32,682 nt of DNA from JBDKTH01 sp964558295. GTDB lineage: Bacteria > Planctomycetota > Planctomycetia > Pirellulales > Thermoguttaceae. The notes below the pieces were generated by a model, which made no database searches, was not told where the DNA came from, and saw nothing but the letters and a program-made list of their open reading frames with translations. The position numbers and the translations under genes were made by a program. The stretch is from NCBI GenBank assembly GCA_964558295.1, contig CAZLDQ010000044.1, forward strand, positions 1-32,682. Reading direction: 5' to 3'. Positions 8,335 to 17,148 of the stretch are shown here, one piece after another; position 1 is the stretch's first letter; each line of letters begins with the position of its first letter.

Positions 8335-9711
8335 TCATGCGGCATCGGGCCGGCTGCAAGGAATCGAGGAGATGACCAGTCGCAGCTTGCCCCGAGCCGT
8401 GCGGGGAATCTGTTCGACGTAATGGATATGGAAGTCGACCTGAGTGCCGACGCGCTTGCGGATTTCTTCGACGAGCAAGTGTTCGTCCTGTTGGGTATAC
8501 TGTGGGCTTGGAACCACACAGACATCCATCTGTCCCGGTTGGTCCTGGCGGATTTGGGCCTCGCGCACGTTCGTGCAGTCTTTGAAGATGTGATCGAGCC
8601 GGCCGAGACGCGTGCCGCTTTTGGTGACAACGAAATCCTCGTTGCGCCCGTCGATCTGCTGGACGATTCGCCCCGGCCGTCCGCAGTCGCACGTGGCATT
8701 GGTGAGGCGGACCAGGTCGCCCGTGTCGTAGCGCAATAGGGGAAAGGCCGGATTGGTCAACGACGAGCCGACGACGCGAAAGTCGCCGCTTTCATGGGGC
8801 AAGAATTCCACGGCGGCGAAATCCTCGTCGACGTGGAGCTTCCCTTGGGGGCAGAGCGAGATGTTGGCCACGCCTTCGGCCATGCCGTAGTGTTCGATGG
8901 GCGAAACACCAAAGGCACGCTCGATCGTCTGTCGTTGCTGTGACAGGAGGTTCTCTGCTCCCGTGGTGATCCACCGCAAGTTGAGCTTGACCCCCGTTTC
9001 CAAGGCATACTGGGCGATGAGACTGATCATCGAGGGATAGCCGTGCAGCCAAGGGATTCCGGTGCGTTGCATCTTGCGCAGATAGATTTCGGCGGTGTCC
9101 GGGCCGAGATGATAGCCGCTAAAGAACACCTGCCGGGTGGCCCGATTGGTGCGCCAAAACGGTGGCCGGCGTGCGTCGACCGGCACGACGGACCGCCCGC
9201 CCAAGTAGAGGCACGGTGCGTTGAACGTCAGCCCATGCCACTGGCGATACCGCCACCAGACGGCCCACTGCTGGCGTTGAAAATCAGCCGTTGCGGGAAA
9301 CCGCAAGCCCGCGCCGGTGGAACCGCTTGTATGGCAGGTGAGCAACTTGTCGTGAGGAAATGCTTCGGAGCAGAACTGCTCGGTGGCTTCGCGCACCTTC
9401 TGCTTGGTGAGCACGGGCAACTGGGCCAGGTCGTCAAGACCGCGAATGTCCTGGGGACGAAGGCCGGTGCGGGCGAACCAGTTGCGATAGTGGGGCACCG
9501 TTGCGGCGGCGTGGGCAACCATCTGTCGCAGGCGTTCGTCGCGCCAGGCGATCATTCGCTCGTGGTCCCAGAAGCTACGCTCCTGGTATTCCTTGAGGAA
9601 CGCATGGAAGCGGGCCTCGAAGCGCGTACGGGCGATGCGCCATCCTTGTAGGGTAACGGCGAGGTCTTGCAGGGCGACCGGCAGTTTGTGGTAGAGTCGT
9701 TCCCAATCCAT
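8335..9711 (-). CDS. PaaK/CapK-like adenylate-forming enzyme (first copy)
   Basis: A 458-aa member of the phenylacetate-CoA ligase-like branch of the ANL superfamily, which activates carboxylic acids as acyl-adenylates. The ATP-binding loop HTSGSTGAGL lies at 127-136. A glycine- and acidic-rich core includes EHYGMAEG. DTGDLVRL follows, and a C-terminal PRTARGK motif carries the catalytic-type lysine near 442. The pair TCDCGRPG may bind a metal. Relatives in capsule loci are called CapK. The inferred role is activating an acyl or amino-acid group for transfer to the glycan, or another polymer modification. ATG 9711 is chosen over the open frame to 9876, because the longer form would overlap the DUF362 gene, which ends at 9716. 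The stop is 7 bases before the next start, so translation is probably coupled. Confidence 0.86.
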   Translation of the reverse strand: MDWERLYHKLPVALQDLAVTLQGWRIARTRFEARFHAFLKEYQERSFWDHERMIAWRDERLRQMVAHAAATVPHYRNWFARTGLRPQDIRGLDDLAQLPVLTKQKVREATEQFCSEAFPHDKLLTCHTSGSTGAGLRFPATADFQRQQWAVWWRYRQWHGLTFNAPCLYLGGRSVVPVDARRPPFWRTNRATRQVFFSGYHLGPDTAEIYLRKMQRTGIPWLHGYPSMISLIAQYALETGVKLNLRWITTGAENLLSQQRQTIERAFGVSPIEHYGMAEGVANISLCPQGKLHVDEDFAAVEFLPHESGDFRVVGSSLTNPAFPLLRYDTGDLVRLTNATCDCGRPGRIVQQIDGRNEDFVVTKSGTRLGRLDHIFKDCTNVREAQIRQDQPGQMDVCVVPSPQYTQQDEHLLVEEIRKRVGTQVDFHIHYVEQIPRTARGKLRLVISSIPCSRPDAA

Positions 9712-9715
9712 CGCC

Positions 9716-11089
9716 TTAGTTACCCTCCCGCAAGACTTGCCAACCGAAGTGCGGCTTGAAACCACCGGGGATGGCCGGCGCCAGTTCATCGAGGGGAACC
9801 GAGCGTCCGAGCCGATTGTCCAGCACGGTGATCTGGTCCAGTGGCACGTCGGCGATCGGCCACCGGTGCGACGCAAAGGCTTCCCGAACGATTGGCACCC
9901 GTTGCGGGTCGAATCCCATCAGCCGGCAGGCGACCGCATCGACCACGGCCGGGTTGGTGCCCGCAAGGAGCACGCCGGACGCGACCGGATCGGGGCAGAG
10001 CGGCCCATTGCCCTCGCCGCCGATGATCCCGTCGACCAGAGCCAGGTAATGCTTGGGGGCGACTGCCTCGCGCCACGTGCCGTTGGAGTTACCGTAGAGC
10101 AGCGTGCGGTTCAGGTCCAACGCCATGCGCCAACAGGTGTCGTTGCCATGCCAGTTGCCGTTGCGGACGACGGTCTCGCTATCGCCCAAGAGATGCTTTC
10201 CCGTGTTGCGCATTCGGCGGTAGAGCCAGTTGCCGACGACTGGGAGGCTGGCCATCATTCGGCGCCCGGCCCGTTTCATTACCCGCTCGATCTGCTGGGC
10301 AATTCGCGCGCTGGGGTATTCATCGCCGCGCCACTCGGGGCCGGCTTCCGTATGGTGGGGAAGCCAGTTCTTGTCGCCATTGATTCCCACGAGGTTTTTG
10401 AGCGAGCAGGTGATTCCCGTTTTCTTGTGGGTTTTCAGCTTGGGCAAATTGACGAACAGATCGCAGGCGATCGGCGTGCCGGCCACGAGATACTCGTGTA
10501 CGTCGCCATGGTGATGCGCGTTGACCACACCGGAGTCGTAGTCGGCCCCGTAGTAGTGTCCCTCGCCGCGATGGCGCCAGAAGAGACTGTCACGTCCCAG
10601 GTTGAACGGCACATACCCTCGCGGATCATGCGGATTGGCCCGGCGCTCGACGACCACTTCGTCCTTGCGAATCCAGACCTCGCGTCTGAGATCGATCAAC
10701 TCCAACCGCAACCGTGGCCAGCGGTCACGCACTTGCTGCAACCGTTCTTTGAGTTGCCCGCGGGCGACGATCGTTTCGAAATCCGCGTAGGTATGCGGCG
10801 CATCGCAGACGCAGAGCGTGCCGAGGCCTTGCATTGCCCGGGCCAACTCGTCGACCACGGCTAGGACGACGCTGGGATGCGTGATCACCGGTTCCCACAC
10901 GTCGGGATTGTACTCGTGGGCTTGTTGGACCCAGTTGGGTTTGACGACAACGAGGCGGTGAGGGGTAGGCGCACGCCAGAGCGATTCGAGAGTCGGTATA
11001 CCACGCAGCGCTGCCTCGGCAACCCGGCAGAGCGTCAGCCGGTCGTCATAGCCAGCCACCGGAAAGATGGTTGCGTGCGTTCGGTTCAT
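9716..11089 (-). CDS. DUF362 domain-containing protein
   Basis: A 457-aa protein of the DUF362 family, whose biochemical role is not established. Visible family features are VVVKPNWVQ at 47-55, the block LPKLKTHKKTGITCSLKN at 215-232 followed by LVGINGD, and the C-terminal DGIIGGEGNGP at 353-363 with GTNPAVVDAVACRLMGFD at 377-394. Many relatives carry or neighbour 4Fe-4S ferredoxin modules; here no CxxCxxC cluster is present. A histidine-rich stretch, NAHHHGDVHEY at 190-200, could bind metal. It is encoded between a GT2 gene (35 bases upstream) and a PaaK-like gene (4 bases downstream), so it belongs to the polysaccharide operon. A role in modifying the glycan or its precursor is a guess from context. 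The start has only weak ribosome binding sequence. Confidence 0.85.
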   Translation of the reverse strand: MNRTHATIFPVAGYDDRLTLCRVAEAALRGIPTLESLWRAPTPHRLVVVKPNWVQQAHEYNPDVWEPVITHPSVVLAVVDELARAMQGLGTLCVCDAPHTYADFETIVARGQLKERLQQVRDRWPRLRLELIDLRREVWIRKDEVVVERRANPHDPRGYVPFNLGRDSLFWRHRGEGHYYGADYDSGVVNAHHHGDVHEYLVAGTPIACDLFVNLPKLKTHKKTGITCSLKNLVGINGDKNWLPHHTEAGPEWRGDEYPSARIAQQIERVMKRAGRRMMASLPVVGNWLYRRMRNTGKHLLGDSETVVRNGNWHGNDTCWRMALDLNRTLLYGNSNGTWREAVAPKHYLALVDGIIGGEGNGPLCPDPVASGVLLAGTNPAVVDAVACRLMGFDPQRVPIVREAFASHRWPIADVPLDQITVLDNRLGRSVPLDELAPAIPGGFKPHFGWQVLREGN

Positions 11090-11124
11090 CGCAGGTTGGT
11101 TTTGTCGGTTGTCCTTGTGTGACC

Positions 11125-12084
11125 TCAGGCTGCCTTGCGGTGCGGTGAACTCAGGGGGAAGCGAAACTGATCAAGAAAGCGTGTCCGGTCCTCCGACAAC
11201 TCCCAATCGGCGGCAAGACATCCCTGGTTGCGATACTTCACCGTCTTCAAGTAAAGTCGGGGCATGATCCGCATCGCTTCGAGAAGGGCCAGCTTCACGC
11301 CCCAACGGAGATCGAGGGCCGCACGATGCCAAAAGCTGGCCGGAAGCACACCGGTTCGGAACAACTGACGCACGGTGCGCCACTGCTGCCAATTGCTGTC
11401 AATCGCCTTTTGCAAATGGACCTCGCGATCCTCCTGGTAGATCGACACGGCCTCTTCGCAGAAATAGCCTCGATGCTTGCCGGCCAAGGTGAGAATGAGC
11501 AGGGCATCCTCGCCGGTGGGCGAGGAGGTATAGCCGATCTTGCGGGCCAGACGCATCGGGCAGGCCAACGTAGGATGAACGAAACGCATCGGCAGACAAC
11601 CGGCTGGCGGGATAAACCCTCGTACACCTTTGATCTGCAGATCGTTGTCGACCAAGACCGCATAGGAACAGAAGAATTCGTAGCCTTGCCGGCGGGCTTC
11701 ATGAATCCGGGCCAGGCGATCGGGGCAGTGGAGATCGTCGACATCCCAGACGACCATCCAATCGCCGCGGCTGGCTTGGAGGGCTTGAAGCCTCGCGTAA
11801 CCTCGTCCCCGGTTGGGCTGATAGCTCGTCAAGCGGACGCGAGGGTCTGCGATGCGGCGCACCTGTTCCGCCGTACGGTCCGTCGAACCGTCGTCGATAA
11901 CCACCCACTCCCAATCGGTAAACGTCTGTAGGGCGAGGCAGCGGTAGCAACGATCGATGAACGCTTCGCCGTTGTACACGGGAGTGATTACCGAGAACAC
12001 CGGAGCAGAACTCGACGCTGGAGGCGGCGCGGCCATCGCCTTGGGCGAGGGTTTGCGGGCATCGTGATGAGAGTCGCGTGTCAT
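11125..12084 (-). CDS. Glycosyltransferase family 2
   Basis: A 319-aa inverting GT-A fold transferase that adds a sugar from a nucleotide donor to the growing lipid-linked unit. After a charged, proline-rich 28-residue lead come SVITPVYNGE at 31-40, VVIDDGSTDRT at 61-71 and the DXD-type metal site in WDVDD at 113-117. The C-terminal part has no clear membrane span, so the enzyme is probably cytoplasmic or peripheral. Its ATG overlaps the TGA of the upstream GT4 gene (ATGA at 12084-12081), a classic sign of translational coupling. The true start could be a little further in, since the first 25 residues look unstructured. Confidence 0.9.
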   Translation of the reverse strand: MTRDSHHDARKPSPKAMAAPPPASSSAPVFSVITPVYNGEAFIDRCYRCLALQTFTDWEWVVIDDGSTDRTAEQVRRIADPRVRLTSYQPNRGRGYARLQALQASRGDWMVVWDVDDLHCPDRLARIHEARRQGYEFFCSYAVLVDNDLQIKGVRGFIPPAGCLPMRFVHPTLACPMRLARKIGYTSSPTGEDALLILTLAGKHRGYFCEEAVSIYQEDREVHLQKAIDSNWQQWRTVRQLFRTGVLPASFWHRAALDLRWGVKLALLEAMRIMPRLYLKTVKYRNQGCLAADWELSEDRTRFLDQFRFPLSSPHRKAA

Positions 12085-13394
12085 GTTAACAGAGCCTCGT
12101 AGGCGGCTGCAATTTGGGGAACCAAATGCGATTGAACGAGCGGGACCACGGCGGCCGGCGCGAGGGTCGTGGTGCGATGCTCGGCAAGAAAGCGAATCAA
12201 GACGTCGTCCGGGTCGGCCTGTGCCTCGCAGTGAATGACATGGGGATAGGGTTTCAACGCGGCGATGGAAGGGTCTTGCCGGTTAAACACGACGTTTATG
12301 ATCGGCTTTCCCGTGGCCATGTACTCGTAGACTTTCGAGGGGAGTTGATAGTCGGTCACGTTGCCGCAGTTGAGGACGAACTGTGCGGCGTGTAGGGCGG
12401 CGGCCGCCTTGGGACGCGGCACGCTCCCGTGGCACTGCACGTTGCCGTTATGGACACCAGCGGCTTGCGCGACGGTGCGGAGCCCTTCGATCGAGTCGCC
12501 GAAGAGATGGAAGACCAACTTGCGCTGGTAAGACTCCGCCCAGCGCCGGGCAACCTTGTCCATCCAGCTCATCAGTTCCTGCGGGCGCCGCACGGGGTTG
12601 ATCAGGTTGCCGGTGAAAACCACATTGACCGAATCGGGCGGGAAGGGCGAATCTTCGGCGAAGGCGGGCGCTTCCAGGAACGAAGCGGGGATCGCCGGGC
12701 CGATCACGTGGACATTGCGGCAAGCGTCGGGGCCGAAGACCTCCTCATAACGCTGCTTCGTCCGCTCGTTGGTCACGGCCACGCGGTCGGCGGTCTCAAA
12801 GACGATCTGCTCCATCCGCTGGTTTCGACGGCGATAGAGGCGGAAGTTGTTCAGCGGCATGTCGTCGGCAAAACAGAAGGGGTCGCCAATATCAACGAGC
12901 CAACGGAGCTGCGGCCAACGGCGTTTCAAACGAAGTGCAACGAGATGATCGGTAAAGGGATGGGAACTGCTGACCATGGCGTCGTAAGACCGCTCGGCCA
13001 AGAGCCGCTCGGCGCAGGCGGCGGCGGGAAAGTACCAGAGGGCAGCCCAATCGGGCCACCAGAGCTGCTTCCAGGTCCGATGGTAGGTGGTTTGAAGGAG
13101 GGCCTTGATCAGGTTTCGCCGTGGGGGAGCGGAGACGGCCTCGGCCGGTTTCTCCTCGGGATGTTTGCCTGGAGTGGTTCCCCAACGCTGTCGCAGCCGA
13201 GCACTCCATTGGTTTCCCGGACGATAGACCTGAACGCCCTCGAGTTGCTCTTCGTCGGGCGCCCCGGGGCACGGACTGGCGATCACGTCCACATGGTGCC
13301 CACATGCTGCCCACACAGTGGCAATCGATCCCCAGCGGAACGCCCGCGGCGTCCGATTTGGAGAGTAGAAGTGGGAGAGAAGGAGGATCCGCAT
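12081..13394 (-). CDS. Glycosyltransferase, GT4/GT-B type
   Basis: A 437-aa GT-B transferase. The N-terminal acceptor domain starts MRILLLSHFYSPNRTPRAFR, similar to the WbuB-like group. A donor-binding domain begins near FTGNLINPVRRPQEL at 260-274. It contains HLFGDS near 296-301 and LPSKVYEYMATGKPI at 351-365, where the E of the E-x7-E motif would be expected. It probably adds one residue of the repeat unit on the cytoplasmic face of the membrane. The ATG at 13394 overlaps the TGA of a small upstream reading frame (TGATG at 13396-13392), and the gene's own stop overlaps the GT2 start. It is therefore in the middle of a tightly coupled operon segment. Confidence 0.88.
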   Translation of the reverse strand: MRILLLSHFYSPNRTPRAFRWGSIATVWAACGHHVDVIASPCPGAPDEEQLEGVQVYRPGNQWSARLRQRWGTTPGKHPEEKPAEAVSAPPRRNLIKALLQTTYHRTWKQLWWPDWAALWYFPAAACAERLLAERSYDAMVSSSHPFTDHLVALRLKRRWPQLRWLVDIGDPFCFADDMPLNNFRLYRRRNQRMEQIVFETADRVAVTNERTKQRYEEVFGPDACRNVHVIGPAIPASFLEAPAFAEDSPFPPDSVNVVFTGNLINPVRRPQELMSWMDKVARRWAESYQRKLVFHLFGDSIEGLRTVAQAAGVHNGNVQCHGSVPRPKAAAALHAAQFVLNCGNVTDYQLPSKVYEYMATGKPIINVVFNRQDPSIAALKPYPHVIHCEAQADPDDVLIRFLAEHRTTTLAPAAVVPLVQSHLVPQIAAAYEALLT

Positions 13395-13631
13395 CAGGCT
13401 CTATTCGGCGACAAATAGGTTGGGGGATTGTGTTTTTCAATGCCCTTGGACGCGACTTGCCCCTGTCGAGAGGAACGCATGCAGGCCTTTCCGGACAAAC
13501 GCAACCAGAGATCGATCAGTCCAGCAAATGTCATCGTATGGGGCAAGGAAACGAACGTGGCAAACAGCGCGGAGAGCACGAGGCAGGTGAATCACCAAGG
13601 TGACCAGATAGAGAATGATCCGTGCGTCCAC
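13394..13631 (-). pseudogene. Possible small hydrophobic protein split by a +1 frameshift
   Basis: The interval between the heparinase-like gene and the GT4 gene is filled by two overlapping frames. Frame A starts with GTG at 13631, the base directly after the upstream TAA, and begins MDARIILYLVTLVIHL. Frame B is open from a TGA at 13594-13592, contains VLSALFATFVSLPHTMTFAG and ends in TGA overlapping the GT4 start codon. Removing one base between about 13592 and 13437 joins them into a 78-residue protein that exactly spans the gap, with one or two hydrophobic helices near the N-terminus. Alternatives are a 61-residue protein from GTG 13579 in frame B alone, or chance open frames. No homopolymer or known slippery site was seen at the junction. 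Family is not recognised. Confidence 0.4.
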
Positions 13632-15803
13632 TTACTTTGCCTCGCTCATGCTAGCGGTGAGACTGTATTGGTAAAGCTGACCATAGCCGGGTGACAGGGC
13701 TACCGGCGTCGCCATCGCCGTCCGGTGGACGGCGTTTGCCGTGAAAGGAGGCTCGGCTTCGCCGTAGTCTTCGATGACGAGCTGCTCGGCTTCGAAGGTG
13801 ATTCGGCGGTAAACGGGCGATTGGGCCTGGAGCCGTCCCAAAAACCCCTTGGGACCGAAATAGAGACATTCGGCCGTCGCTCGTCCAGGTAGCCGGAAGA
13901 GGCCCTGGTCGAAGCGGGCCCTTGCGGCTTTTGCGGCTTCCGGGACGCTGTGTGCTTCCATCGCGCGATACTGGTTTCGGCGTTCGGGAAGGGGCGTATA
14001 GACGTAAGTTCCCGGATCGCACATCCGGTCCAGGCCGTCGAGGGTCAACTCGATCGCGAGTTGGTCGTCATGGGCGTGGCCGTTTGGTTGTCGGCCGGCT
14101 CGGGCGTCGCAGCGGACTGCCAGATACAGTCGCCGTGAGCGGAATACATAGAGGCCGAAGTCTGGATAGGCACATAGGACCAGTCCTTCTCGCAAATCAC
14201 TGCCGGGAGCCGAAAGCTCATACCGACGACGCTGCTTCTCCGGCCAAGCGGCCAGTTCGCGGGTCCAACTCGTCCACACAGCAGGCGTCCCGATTAACTT
14301 GCTTCGGGAGGCGGACGGTGGACGCAGATCGCGTGGCATCTCCAAACAGCGATCCCCTCGCAGCGCTCGGACGATTGCCGTTTCCAGGCCGTCTTCCTTG
14401 CTAGGGACATCACCAAGCACGTTTTCTTCAAAGAGCCCCCGCACGGCGGCTACCAAGTGAGCGTGGTTTCCCTGGATTTCGTCGTAGTAATCCGCTTCGT
14501 CGGGCAATTCGTGGTAGTCGTCCAGATTGGCGTAACAGGTCCGGGCGTCGGCCACGGTGCGAACGTGATACAGGGGCGACAATTTGAAGAACCGCCCGTT
14601 GTCGTTATCGCCGATCTGCGGGACTTCGCCGTTGGGCTTGGTGATGTCGGTGACGAACTGGGCCATTCGCCACAGACGCTCGGCATACCATGGAGGAAAC
14701 GGGCTCTGCCGTTCGTTGCCGTTTCGCCGCAGCACAAGTGCCGTGGCATAGACGACCATCTCGGCCGCCAAGCGGTGGTAGCTGGTTGATGCTTCGAAGT
14801 TCGTGCCGTCCGGGTGAAACTGGAATGCTACTTCCCTGATCAGCTCCTCAAGGGCAAAGGTTAGCCACTCCTCCGTGGTGGGCGAGGAGGGGAGGTAAGC
14901 GGCGACAAACAGCAGTCCGACGATGTTGGCCAGATAGTGGTTGCCTCGCTGGTTCCCTTGGCGTTCCAGGTGGTGGGTGATATGCAGACCATGCTCATAA
15001 AGACTGCGAGCGAAGATGGCTTCGAATGCTGGATCAAAGCGCGCCTGTCCGGCCCGGAACAGATCATACGCCGCGAGCCAGTTGGCCGCCCGAATGGCTA
15101 CCTCCATCGTGCATTGCCAATGGACGCCGAACCGCGGCGGGTTGGTGGCGATGAAGTCCAACACCTGATTGCGGAACTCTCGGGCATAGCTCTCGGCCGT
15201 TCGGAAGTCCGAGTCTCCGGCTGCGGCCAGGTGGTGCGCCCAGGCGAGCTGGGGGAGATGTTGCATCCGGGCCAGTTCCCAGGGGATCTTGATGTCCACG
15301 CCGGGTCGATGCCCGAATCGGATGTCTCCGTACCAGGTCTGTTCTGACCAGCGGTAGCCCGACTTGAAATCCAACTGCCAGTCGATGGGCACATAGTCTG
15401 CGTCGACCTGCTGCCAAATCCGCATAGCTTCCGGGAGATTCGCTCGGTTGATGCGTTCCGCGAGCCAACAGCCTTCGCGATCTGGTTGTACCGCCGGTCC
15501 GCTCTCATAGCGATGACCTTCCAGACCGCGACATCGCATGCCATGCCGCACCTCGACCCAGCCAGAACCGAGCAGGTCGAAGCGATGGCAGAGATGGTGT
15601 TCGGCCCGTTCTGCCAAATATCTCACGCCTTGGCGGAGTTGCTCGATCGGCGGCATGCGAAAACACGTGTTCAGGCAACCGGAAGCGATCGGCGACACCG
15701 GGCTGTAGGTGCCATGCTTGGCGTCCCGTTGCCGTTGCCGAAGCTGGCGGGCTTTCCGCCAGATGCCGCGGGGGATTTGTCCGACGTGAAGGAGTCTGTT
15801 CAT
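13632..15803 (-). CDS. Heparinase II/III family protein (second copy)
   Basis: A 723-aa putative polysaccharide lyase-like protein, of a different subtype from the first copy. An N-terminal region leads into FKSGYRWSEQTWYGDIRFG at 146-164 and an alpha-toroid with GNHYLANIVG at 287-296 and DGTNFEASTSYHR at 332-344. The C-terminal Hepar_II_III domain has HAHDDQLAIELTLDG at 576-590 and DPGTYVYTP at 596-604. These contain the expected His and Tyr positions. No signal peptide is visible. The frame is open to 16619, but the extra part lies inside the flippase gene in another frame. ATG 15803 is chosen because it overlaps the flippase stop (ATGA) and has AAGGAG 9 bases ahead. The context suggests glycan trimming or modification; the substrate is unknown. 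Confidence 0.87.
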   Translation of the reverse strand: MNRLLHVGQIPRGIWRKARQLRQRQRDAKHGTYSPVSPIASGCLNTCFRMPPIEQLRQGVRYLAERAEHHLCHRFDLLGSGWVEVRHGMRCRGLEGHRYESGPAVQPDREGCWLAERINRANLPEAMRIWQQVDADYVPIDWQLDFKSGYRWSEQTWYGDIRFGHRPGVDIKIPWELARMQHLPQLAWAHHLAAAGDSDFRTAESYAREFRNQVLDFIATNPPRFGVHWQCTMEVAIRAANWLAAYDLFRAGQARFDPAFEAIFARSLYEHGLHITHHLERQGNQRGNHYLANIVGLLFVAAYLPSSPTTEEWLTFALEELIREVAFQFHPDGTNFEASTSYHRLAAEMVVYATALVLRRNGNERQSPFPPWYAERLWRMAQFVTDITKPNGEVPQIGDNDNGRFFKLSPLYHVRTVADARTCYANLDDYHELPDEADYYDEIQGNHAHLVAAVRGLFEENVLGDVPSKEDGLETAIVRALRGDRCLEMPRDLRPPSASRSKLIGTPAVWTSWTRELAAWPEKQRRRYELSAPGSDLREGLVLCAYPDFGLYVFRSRRLYLAVRCDARAGRQPNGHAHDDQLAIELTLDGLDRMCDPGTYVYTPLPERRNQYRAMEAHSVPEAAKAARARFDQGLFRLPGRATAECLYFGPKGFLGRLQAQSPVYRRITFEAEQLVIEDYGEAEPPFTANAVHRTAMATPVALSPGYGQLYQYSLTASMSEAK

Positions 15804-17143
15804 ACGCAGCACTCCTTCGCATGACGGCTGTCGTTGGGGGCGACCGCATGGGGAGCGGCGGGCCAGACGGACGACTCCAAGGAGGTTGCCATCCCGCGCA
15901 CGACTCGCCAGCCGTTGAGGAGCATCAAGGTCAACGCGACGGCGTCGGCGACAACTTGTGCCCAGGCCAAGCCGATCAACCCAAAACGCTGGAGCATCCC
16001 ATACGACAGACCTAAGCCAATGGAGGTCGCGATCGCGGCGATGAGGAAGTTCAGATGCACCTTTCCCAGAGCAAGCATCGCCACGCCCACCAGCGCTCCG
16101 CACGACCACAAGACGTACTTGACGAGCAGGATCACAAGATACGTCAGACTGATCATGTATGCGGGGCCGTAGAAGACGCGAACTAGGAACCATGCTCCCA
16201 TCAAGACGGCGGCAGCGATTCCAATAGCAACAACGGCCATCTGGAGTTGCACACGGATGAGGGTGCGGACGAACCAGCGTGGATCCGACGATCGTTCGCT
16301 CAGGTAGGGAGTTGCGATCGTCTGCACGGTGAAGGTCACTTGGCTGGCGGCGAGGAGGAAGATCGTGGCCAACGAGTAGTAACCGATCTCCTGGCGATCT
16401 TGCCACAGATGATCGAGGAGGTAGAACTGTCCGAAGCTGCCGAGAGCGACGACGCCGTTTCCAAGCATGCTGAAAAAGGCCATTCGGTCGAAGCCGCGGG
16501 GGAGGGACGCGGGGCAAACGTTCCATGCGCCTCGGCCCACTTGCCAAACCAAAGGGAGCAAGCCCAGCCCAGAGGAAACCAACGTTGAGATCACAAACCC
16601 GGCGAATCCCCAGGCCCACGTGCTCGCGACAATCACGAGAAAGGACTGAATTCGGAGCATCGCCTGCAACCGCGCCATCTCAGAGATTCGTTTGAGCGCC
16701 TGGAGATAACTCATCAAGAGCTGGGTGAACACGGCCAACGGGATCGTTGCTCCGTAGAAGACCAGCCAACGGCCAAGTTCCGGAGATCGAGTGAGCTTGC
16801 CACTGGCGGCCAAGAGGCCAACGATTGCAAGTACCAGCAGACTCGACACAACCGATCGGCGGACCGCAAGTGTCAGTAGCCCTTGCTTCCATCGTTCGTC
16901 GTTCAGCTCCGAACAGAACTTCAGCGTGGCCGTGTTGTAGCCGAATCCCCCAATAATCACGAACAGCAGCGAGTAGGCTTGCAAGATCCGGATATCGCCT
17001 AATTCGGCAGGCGACAGAAACTTGGCCACCAGAAGCGTCGTGCCGAAGCTGAGAAACTGCGTCAAGAAGTTGGCGCTGAGCAAGGCGAAGAAGCCTTTGC
17101 GGTAGGCGGCACTGGTCATCTGGCGGCAGCGGTTCAAAGGCAT
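15800..17143 (-). CDS. Polysaccharide flippase, Wzx/MOP family
   Basis: Predicted integral membrane protein of 447 aa that would flip the lipid-linked repeat unit to the periplasmic face. The N-terminus, FFALLSANFLTQFLSFGTTL then LLVAKFLSPAELGDI, is typical of the polysaccharide_synt family. About 12 or more hydrophobic helices follow along the whole length, with short polar loops. The length fits the family. Two starts are possible: ATG 17143, giving MPLNRCRQM, and an in-frame ATG eight codons later, giving MTSAAYRKG. The first lies 5 bases after the methyltransferase stop. The gene's stop overlaps the start of the second heparinase-like gene. Together with the polymerase-like protein it defines a Wzx/Wzy-type route. 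Confidence 0.9.
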   Translation of the reverse strand: MPLNRCRQMTSAAYRKGFFALLSANFLTQFLSFGTTLLVAKFLSPAELGDIRILQAYSLLFVIIGGFGYNTATLKFCSELNDERWKQGLLTLAVRRSVVSSLLVLAIVGLLAASGKLTRSPELGRWLVFYGATIPLAVFTQLLMSYLQALKRISEMARLQAMLRIQSFLVIVASTWAWGFAGFVISTLVSSGLGLLPLVWQVGRGAWNVCPASLPRGFDRMAFFSMLGNGVVALGSFGQFYLLDHLWQDRQEIGYYSLATIFLLAASQVTFTVQTIATPYLSERSSDPRWFVRTLIRVQLQMAVVAIGIAAAVLMGAWFLVRVFYGPAYMISLTYLVILLVKYVLWSCGALVGVAMLALGKVHLNFLIAAIATSIGLGLSYGMLQRFGLIGLAWAQVVADAVALTLMLLNGWRVVRGMATSLESSVWPAAPHAVAPNDSRHAKECCV

Positions 17144-17148
17144 CGGCG

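Noticed and set aside
8328..8699. Longer start of the two-domain oxidoreductase
   Set aside because: It lies wholly inside the PaaK-like gene in another frame and encodes Ser/Arg-rich sequence unlike the family; ATG 8327 has a Shine-Dalgarno.
9737..10864. 375-residue plus-strand open frame opposite the DUF362 gene
   Set aside because: The minus strand carries clear DUF362 motifs in this stretch; the plus frame has no family features.
13394..13631. Programmed ribosomal frameshifting in the small split frame
   Set aside because: No slippery heptamer, CTTTGA-type site or downstream structure was seen near the junction, so an indel or sequence error is simpler.
15804..16619. Longer start of the second heparinase-like protein
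   Set aside because: It overlaps the flippase gene in another frame and reads as Arg/Pro-rich shadow sequence; the ATGA overlap at 15803-15800 marks the real start.
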